The notes under the pieces are model-generated. The model was given only the letters and a program-made list of their open reading frames with translations, searched no databases and was not told where the DNA came from. 23,361 bases of DNA from a virus, in the IMG/VR virus record IMGVR_UViG_3300035115_000020, positions 1-23,361 of that record. One strand, given 5' to 3'. This document shows positions 20,086 to 23,361 of this stretch, piece after piece (the first letter of the stretch is position 1; each line of letters starts with the position of its first letter). The position numbers and the translations under genes were made by a program.

Positions 20086-20414
20086 CGCTGCCACCCGCAC
20101 ACGTCGTTGCCCATGATGGTGCAGTCCCAACAGGGCATGTCCTCGGTACAGCGGGAGAAGGTAGGCACGATGGACACGGTGCGGTGCGCGGTGATGTAGT
20201 CGCTGATGGCGTAGAACGTCACGGCGGTGCCGAACATGCTGGTCGCCGTGACGGCCGCGTAGGCCACGAAACGCGAGAACGCACGCACGGCGGTCAGAGA
20301 GCCACGGACCACGCGGGTGGTCCACAGCGCGCGCAGCCACACCGTGGCCCACACGCTGTAGACGATCAGCACGAAGCCCACCAGGGCCAGGGCCACGGCC
20401 AGGGCGGTGCCCAT
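20082..20414 (-). CDS. Two-pass membrane protein with a Cys-rich tail
   Basis: The 110-residue protein has two predicted membrane helices, residues 4-28 (ALAVALALVGFVLIVYS and following Trp residues) and about 47-70 (SRFVAYAAVTATSMFGTAV and following), separated by a basic linker. Its ~30-residue tail carries Cys 89, 95, 98 and 106, including CWDC. ATG 20414 directly follows the upstream stop (TGAATG), and its stop overlaps the next ATG. It lies between two Cys-rich proteins. Superinfection exclusion is one possibility, without direct evidence. Confidence 0.75.
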   Translation of the reverse strand: MGTALAVALALVGFVLIVYSVWATVWLRALWTTRVVRGSLTAVRAFSRFVAYAAVTATSMFGTAVTFYAISDYITAHRTVSIVPTFSRCTEDMPCWDCTIMGNDVCGWQR

Positions 20415-21281
20415 TCAGATCACCACCAGACGCGAGGAGAAGAACGCCGCGCCGGCCGCGAGATCGTGAATGTACGGGTCGGAGCCGCCCATGACGGCGG
20501 TACCGGCGTTGCCGGGGGTGCAGTCCGGGCACTCGTCCACGGGGAGCGCGTGCTCGCACGGGTGGCCGTCGTGGGCGCAGTCGTCATGGTGGTACGGGCA
20601 CGCGATGCTGGCGGTGTGGTCGCTGGCGTACGCGCACGTGCCGTCCGCGCAGAGGACCATGCCGCAGTGGGTGAGGGTGGTCCGGCTGCCGTCGAAGACC
20701 GGGGTCAGTGCCTCACAGATGGCGGCGTCCCCGTTGCACGCCGGGCAGTGGTTCATACAGAAGCGCGAATGCGGCTCATCCTCACCCAAGCGCGGGTACC
20801 ACGGGTACGTGATCTCGCAGTCCGGGTGAGCACACGTACGGTGCTCGGCCGGAAGGGAGATGTCCGGCCGCTCGGTCTGGCGCCACTCCGACTCGGGCAG
20901 CGGCGCGGTGAGCATGATGGGCTCGGCCTCCCGGGCCACGATGTGCGCGTCGAAGTCGTCAGACACGGCGCGGTCCGCGTGATCGGCCGCCAGGAGGCAG
21001 ATGCCGGACTCGCCCACCACGGCGGTACAGGGCACGCGCTCGCCGTTCTCGTTGAGCACGAACGCCGGGCAGGGCGCCCACTCGGACTGGTCGCCGTCGG
21101 GGCGGGGCGCGTCGCTGCACTGGCAGGAGTACGCGCCGCCGGCCAGGCAGAACCCGCACACGCTGGACTCGTCATCCTCGTGTAGCCGGTTGGCGGCAGC
21201 GAGGCCGTACTCCCGCACGTCGAGGACCCAGCAGATCGCCGGGTCGTTGGTGGGGCTCTGGTGTTCGGGCGTGGTGCTCAT
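20415..21281 (-). CDS. Large cysteine/histidine-rich protein
   Basis: The 288-residue protein from ATG 21281 holds 22 cysteines in spaced groups: CGFC (42-45), CQC (53-55), C71/C85/C95, CAHPDC (150-155), CMNHCPAC (175-182), C206/C211/C216, and a C-terminal set C228, HH, C235, H, C242, CPDC (251-254). This is consistent with several zinc knuckles. Between them lie acidic linkers. No catalytic motif of a known family is recognised. Its leader holds a 13-bp inverted repeat that closes on the start codon. The next two genes are also Cys-containing and coupled to it. Confidence 0.75.
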   Translation of the reverse strand: MSTTPEHQSPTNDPAICWVLDVREYGLAAANRLHEDDESSVCGFCLAGGAYSCQCSDAPRPDGDQSEWAPCPAFVLNENGERVPCTAVVGESGICLLAADHADRAVSDDFDAHIVAREAEPIMLTAPLPESEWRQTERPDISLPAEHRTCAHPDCEITYPWYPRLGEDEPHSRFCMNHCPACNGDAAICEALTPVFDGSRTTLTHCGMVLCADGTCAYASDHTASIACPYHHDDCAHDGHPCEHALPVDECPDCTPGNAGTAVMGGSDPYIHDLAAGAAFFSSRLVVI

Positions 21282-21350
21282 GGTCGGGTGTCCTCTCGCC
21301 GGGTGGTCTAGTCCTACTCTTGGATAGTCCCACGGCTGGACACCCGACCA
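21281..21350 (-). promoter_or_regulatory. Inverted repeat enclosing the leader of the Cys-rich gene
   Basis: TGGTCGGGTGTCC (21281-21293) and GGACACCCGACCA (21338-21350) are perfect 13-bp inverted repeats 44 nt apart. The minus-strand right arm runs into the A of the ATG at 21281, and the likely ribosome site GAGAGGA overlaps the stem. In mRNA this stem would hide the start region; on DNA the arms could be paired operator halves flanking a promoter. No clear -35/-10 pair was found inside. Confidence 0.6.
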
Positions 21351-21364
21351 TAGAGCCGAATGGC

Positions 21365-21556
21365 CTAGCCCTTGGGTGACTTCTTGCCCTTGGGTGCGGC
21401 GGTGGCGACGGCTGGGCCGACCCCTGCCACGCTCAGGCCACACGCGGTGCAGCGTCCGCCTCCGGCCTTCATGGTGTTGAACAAGCGCACCCCAGGACCG
21501 TGAAGCTGATCCTGGGGTGCGCTAGCACACCCGTGCCGGGCCAGGAACGTGCTCAT
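21365..21556 (-). CDS. Small hypothetical protein containing CxxC
   Basis: The 63-residue frame starts at ATG 21556 in an ATGA overlap, supporting translation by coupling. It includes RCTACGLSV (a CxxC) and a Lys-rich end (PKGKKSPKG). A perfect 14-bp hairpin lies within its first half, which is unusual for coding DNA. An alternative is that only a shorter protein from ATG 21472 is made, or that the hairpin is the functional element and this frame is fortuitous. Confidence 0.45.
   Translation of the reverse strand: MSTFLARHGCASAPQDQLHGPGVRLFNTMKAGGGRCTACGLSVAGVGPAVATAAPKGKKSPKG
21484..21523 (-). repeat. Perfect 14-bp hairpin inside a small gene
   Basis: AGCGCACCCCAGGA (21484-21497) and TCCTGGGGTGCGCT (21510-21523) pair perfectly around a 12-nt loop. 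On the minus strand TGTTC follows, a weak T-rich tail, so it could act as a terminator or attenuator after the 93-residue gene, 30 nt beyond its stop. It could also be an RNA-stabilising element. Confidence 0.6.
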
Positions 21557-21834
21557 CGGGTTGTCTGCTCATGCGCGGCCAGGATGCGGGCGCGTAGCTT
21601 GCCGGCGTGCGCGTGTAGCGTCTCGGCCATCGCCACCAGGGCGGCAACCTCTTCTTTGAGGCTGACCGCACCGGCACCGACCGGCGTCCGTGGTAGCCCG
21701 CCGTGAGCCTCACGGGCGTACGCCGCCGTTGTCTCAGCGCGAGTCAAGCAGCTATTGACCCGCTGGTAGGTGTTGGCCAGGGTGGCACGGCTGACTCCCG
21801 GGTAGGCCGTGGGAACGGCAGTAGTCGCGGGCAT
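21553..21834 (-). CDS. Small Ala-rich helical protein
   Basis: The 93-residue protein starts at ATG 21834 with the ribosome site GAGAGGAGG about 5 nt upstream. After a Thr/Ala-rich start it is helical: ATLANTYQRVNSCLTRAETTA, and KEEVAALVAMAETLHAHAGKL near the C-terminus (in parts). It probably forms a helical bundle or coiled coil. No family recognised. It is followed by an ATGA overlap. Confidence 0.65.
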   Translation of the reverse strand: MPATTAVPTAYPGVSRATLANTYQRVNSCLTRAETTAAYAREAHGGLPRTPVGAGAVSLKEEVAALVAMAETLHAHAGKLRARILAAHEQTTR

Positions 21835-21846
21835 GGGTTCCTCCTC

Positions 21847-22242
21847 TCAAGTGGTGTTGAAATCGGTGACCCGCCGCAGTGGCGGGTCAGGGAGCGCGTA
21901 TCCCCGAGGCTGACTCCGTACCGACGCCAGAAGATCGTTCAGAGTGGGTGCCGGACTCGTGCGGGGTTGCGGTGCGGCAGCGACGGGCTGCGACTGTGCC
22001 CGCGCACGCTCCTCCTCCGCAGCGATGCGCTCGGCCAGCCGGGCGGACTCCGACTCAGCCTGACGGATGAGCCGCATGACTTCGTTCACGTCATCGGAGT
22101 ACCCGCCCAGCACCGTGGCCGGGATTTGGCTGCTGCTGCGGCCAAAGGGGCTCCCCGTCGCCGTCCGCCACGCTAGGTGCAGGTTGTCCAGAATGTCGGC
22201 CAACTCGCTACAGATGTAACGCAGATCGCCACTCAACGGCAT
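21847..22242 (-). CDS. Helical hypothetical protein
   Basis: The 131-residue protein starts at ATG 22242 with GAGAGGAGG upstream. It contains DLRYICSELADILDNLHLAW, then DDVNEVMRLIRQAESESARL continuing to AERIAAEEERARAQSQ (in parts), a likely coiled coil, and a Pro/Ala-rich linker (VAAAPQPRTSPAPT). No family recognised. Its ribosome site lies within an 8-bp inverted repeat. Confidence 0.65.
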   Translation of the reverse strand: MPLSGDLRYICSELADILDNLHLAWRTATGSPFGRSSSQIPATVLGGYSDDVNEVMRLIRQAESESARLAERIAAEEERARAQSQPVAAAPQPRTSPAPTLNDLLASVRSQPRGYALPDPPLRRVTDFNTT

Positions 22243-22244
22243 GG

Positions 22245-22299
22245 CTGCCTCCTCTCAGGAGAGACGCGCCCCCGGCCCGCCCCCCTGGTGGGGAGGCAG
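22245..22299 (-). promoter_or_regulatory. Inverted repeat that can hide a ribosome-binding site
   Basis: On the minus strand CTGCCTCC (22299-22292) can pair with GGAGGCAG (22252-22245), which contains the GGAGG ribosome site of the gene starting at 22242. The 39-nt interval includes a small CTCTC/GAGAG helix. The layout suggests translational control or RNA-structure-dependent coupling. Confidence 0.45.
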
Positions 22300-22319
22300 A
22301 CCGGGGTGCGCGTACCGGC

Positions 22320-22703
22320 TCAGCCCTCCAGCAGCGAGGCCGTCACCGTGGTGTTGTGCCGGAAGTCCCGCCGCTTGTCGCTGCGGTCCACGAAGGACAC
22401 GGCCGACAGGGCGGACTGGACCTGGCGGACGGCGTCCGCACCGGACGTGGCCCGGACCCGCTGACGGGTGATCGTGACCGAGTACAGCGGGTTGCGCGGG
22501 CCGGCCTTGATGCCGAGACGGCCCAGCGCCGCCCGCACACCCGAGTCGCACCACCCGTTCTCGCGGGCGGCCGACTTGGCCTCGGCCTTGACGGCGGACT
22601 CCAGCGCGGCGAGGTACGCCGTCACCTGGTCGGCGTACTGCCGCCACGTGTACTGGTCAGCGAAGTCGGACGGGCGGACGGGCTTGGTGGGCAATGCGGT
22701 CAT
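22320..22703 (-). CDS. Hypothetical alpha/beta protein
   Basis: The 127-residue protein starts at ATG 22703 with GAGAGG 8 nt upstream. It has a helical first half (TWRQYADQVTAYLAALESAV, then KSAARENGWCDSGVRAALGRL in parts) and a second half with the pattern YSVTITRQRVRATSGADAVR followed by QVQSALSAVSFVD: a beta strand then a helix. The upstream partial protein has a similar strand-then-helix element (FRIMVPLDVTAFSEDEARR), so the two may share a domain type. No family recognised. Confidence 0.7.
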   Translation of the reverse strand: MTALPTKPVRPSDFADQYTWRQYADQVTAYLAALESAVKAEAKSAARENGWCDSGVRAALGRLGIKAGPRNPLYSVTITRQRVRATSGADAVRQVQSALSAVSFVDRSDKRRDFRHNTTVTASLLEG

Positions 22704-22837
22704 GGTGCATCCTCTCTCGCGGCCTCAGCCGCTTTTGTGGCGCGTCGCCTCTCGACACGCCGAACTAGTTGGTCAAGCAACCCCACACACCACGCGGCGC
22801 TGAGTACAGCCCGCGCGGCGTTAGCGAGGGGGGACAC
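22700..22837 (-). CDS. Tiny hydrophobic/basic protein
   Basis: The 45-residue frame starts at GTG 22837, 3 nt after the upstream stop, and ends with TGA overlapping the next ATG (CCATGA). It begins MSPLANAARAVLSAAWCVGL and continues with a basic helix RRVERRRATKAAEAARED. Residues 8-22 are hydrophobic, suggesting membrane attachment with a positive cytoplasmic tail. Tight packing between coupled genes supports it. No family recognised. Confidence 0.5.
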   Translation of the reverse strand: MSPLANAARAVLSAAWCVGLLDQLVRRVERRRATKAAEAAREDAP

Positions 22838-22840
22838 GGG

Positions 22841-22960
22841 TCAACCCACCGTGACGGACAGGTATCCGCGACTGGTGAGGCAGACCGTGATGACTGCGGC
22901 AACCACGGGGATCATGGCGCCTGCCGCAATGGCGCGCAGGGTCAGGGCACGGATGGTCAC
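22841..22960 (-). CDS. Tiny single-pass membrane protein
   Basis: The 39-residue frame starts at GTG 22960 in a GTGA overlap with the upstream gene and ends at 22841, just before the next small gene. Its sequence MTIRALTLRAIAAGAMIPVV is followed by AAVITVCLTSRGYL, forming one hydrophobic helix (about residues 11-28) with basic N-terminus. It may be a small membrane effector. No family recognised. Confidence 0.5.
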   Translation of the reverse strand: MTIRALTLRAIAAGAMIPVVAAVITVCLTSRGYLSVTVG

Positions 22961-23361
22961 GGCGTCCCACTCTCCGCCGCCGCACTGGCGTCCGGCTCGG
23001 GGGAGTCCACCGACTTCTTGGGGGGCGCGATCTTGAACCGGGAGGCGGCCGGGACCCGGAGCGGGTCGATCTGGCCGCGCGCCGGGTCGCGGTGCCGGTC
23101 GCGCAGGGCGTCCCGGGCGATCCGCCGAGCCTCATCCTCCGAGAACGCGGTCACGTCCAGCGGGACCATGATCCGGAAGGTCTCGGTCGGGGGCGCCGTG
23201 ATCTCGCACTCCCGCATCACGCGAGTCAGCTCCACCCCGCGCGACTGTTGCGCCCCGACAAGCGCGCGGTACAGCGCAGCCTTCCGGGCCACCAGGGCGG
23301 CCTCGGCCGCCGCGCGACCGGCCACCGTAGTGGGGGGCGACGCGGGCGGGTTGGGGTCGGG
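22957..23361 (-). CDS. Partial hypothetical protein at the right edge
   Basis: The frame is open to the window edge; GTG 23325 would give 122 residues, but the Pro-rich codons upstream (PDPNPPASPP) may belong to a longer protein. It contains a helix AAEAALVARKAALYRALVGA, then FRIMVPLDVTAFSEDEARRI, a strand followed by a helix, and a Pro/Lys/Ala-rich C-terminus. It is coupled by GTGA to the next small gene. No family recognised. Confidence 0.6.
   Translation of the reverse strand, partial: PDPNPPASPPTTVAGRAAAEAALVARKAALYRALVGAQQSRGVELTRVMRECEITAPPTETFRIMVPLDVTAFSEDEARRIARDALRDRHRDPARGQIDPLRVPAASRFKIAPPKKSVDSPEPDASAAAESGTP

Noticed and set aside
19131-21185. 684-residue plus-strand open frame over the right operon
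   Set aside because: Composition is extreme Arg/Gly/Ala/Pro; it is antisense to coupled Cys-rich genes and has no ribosome site.

Overview
The window is part of the genome of a high-GC bacteriophage or prophage of an actinobacterium. It carries a recognisable virion and packaging module, a phage amidase, and dense small genes joined by 1-4 nt stop/start overlaps. Actinobacterial context is suggested by the strong G/C bias at third codon positions, frequent GTG starts, a DUF397 protein (a family known almost only from actinomycetes) and an amidase of the type seen in actinophage lysins. The head genes look podovirus-like: a 685-residue P22-type portal, scaffold, capsid protein, short adaptor and a beta-rich nozzle-like protein. 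No tape-measure gene is visible, but the left edge cuts the module, so a short tail is an inference.

Layout. (1) 1-14853, minus strand, read right to left: terminase small subunit, tail-fibre-like protein, amidase endolysin, small protein, holin, terminase large subunit, four unknown proteins, portal, a stand-alone paralogue of a capsid-protein domain, a Pro/Gly-rich protein, scaffold, major capsid protein, a hairpin, two head/virion proteins, adaptor, nozzle-like protein, a small protein and a truncated helical protein. Lysis and fibre genes lie between the two terminase subunits. (2) 14854-15399, non-coding: four hairpins of two alternating sequence types (A-B-A-B), a U-tract terminator and a good promoter reading right. 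(3) 15400-18461, plus strand: fourteen very small genes in one operon, including a ribbon-helix-helix protein translationally coupled to a tandem-motif DUF397 protein. (4) 18462-19311, non-coding between converging operons: a cluster of GTCC-N5-GGAC repeats, a 14-nt palindrome and a terminator-like hairpin; this is a candidate replication or partition site. (5) 19312-23361, minus strand: small genes, two large Cys/His-rich proteins, short membrane proteins, and leaders with inverted repeats that could hide ribosome-binding sites.

How it fits together: region 1 is the late assembly and lysis programme. Region 3 looks like an early or host-takeover operon. Region 5 is an accessory operon of unknown purpose. 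No integrase, repressor, polymerase or other replication enzyme was recognised, so lifestyle cannot be decided here. The most unusual items are the coupled RHH-DUF397 pair, the stand-alone capsid-domain paralogue, the alternating hairpin array beside the small terminase gene, and the repeat cluster at 18962-19071.
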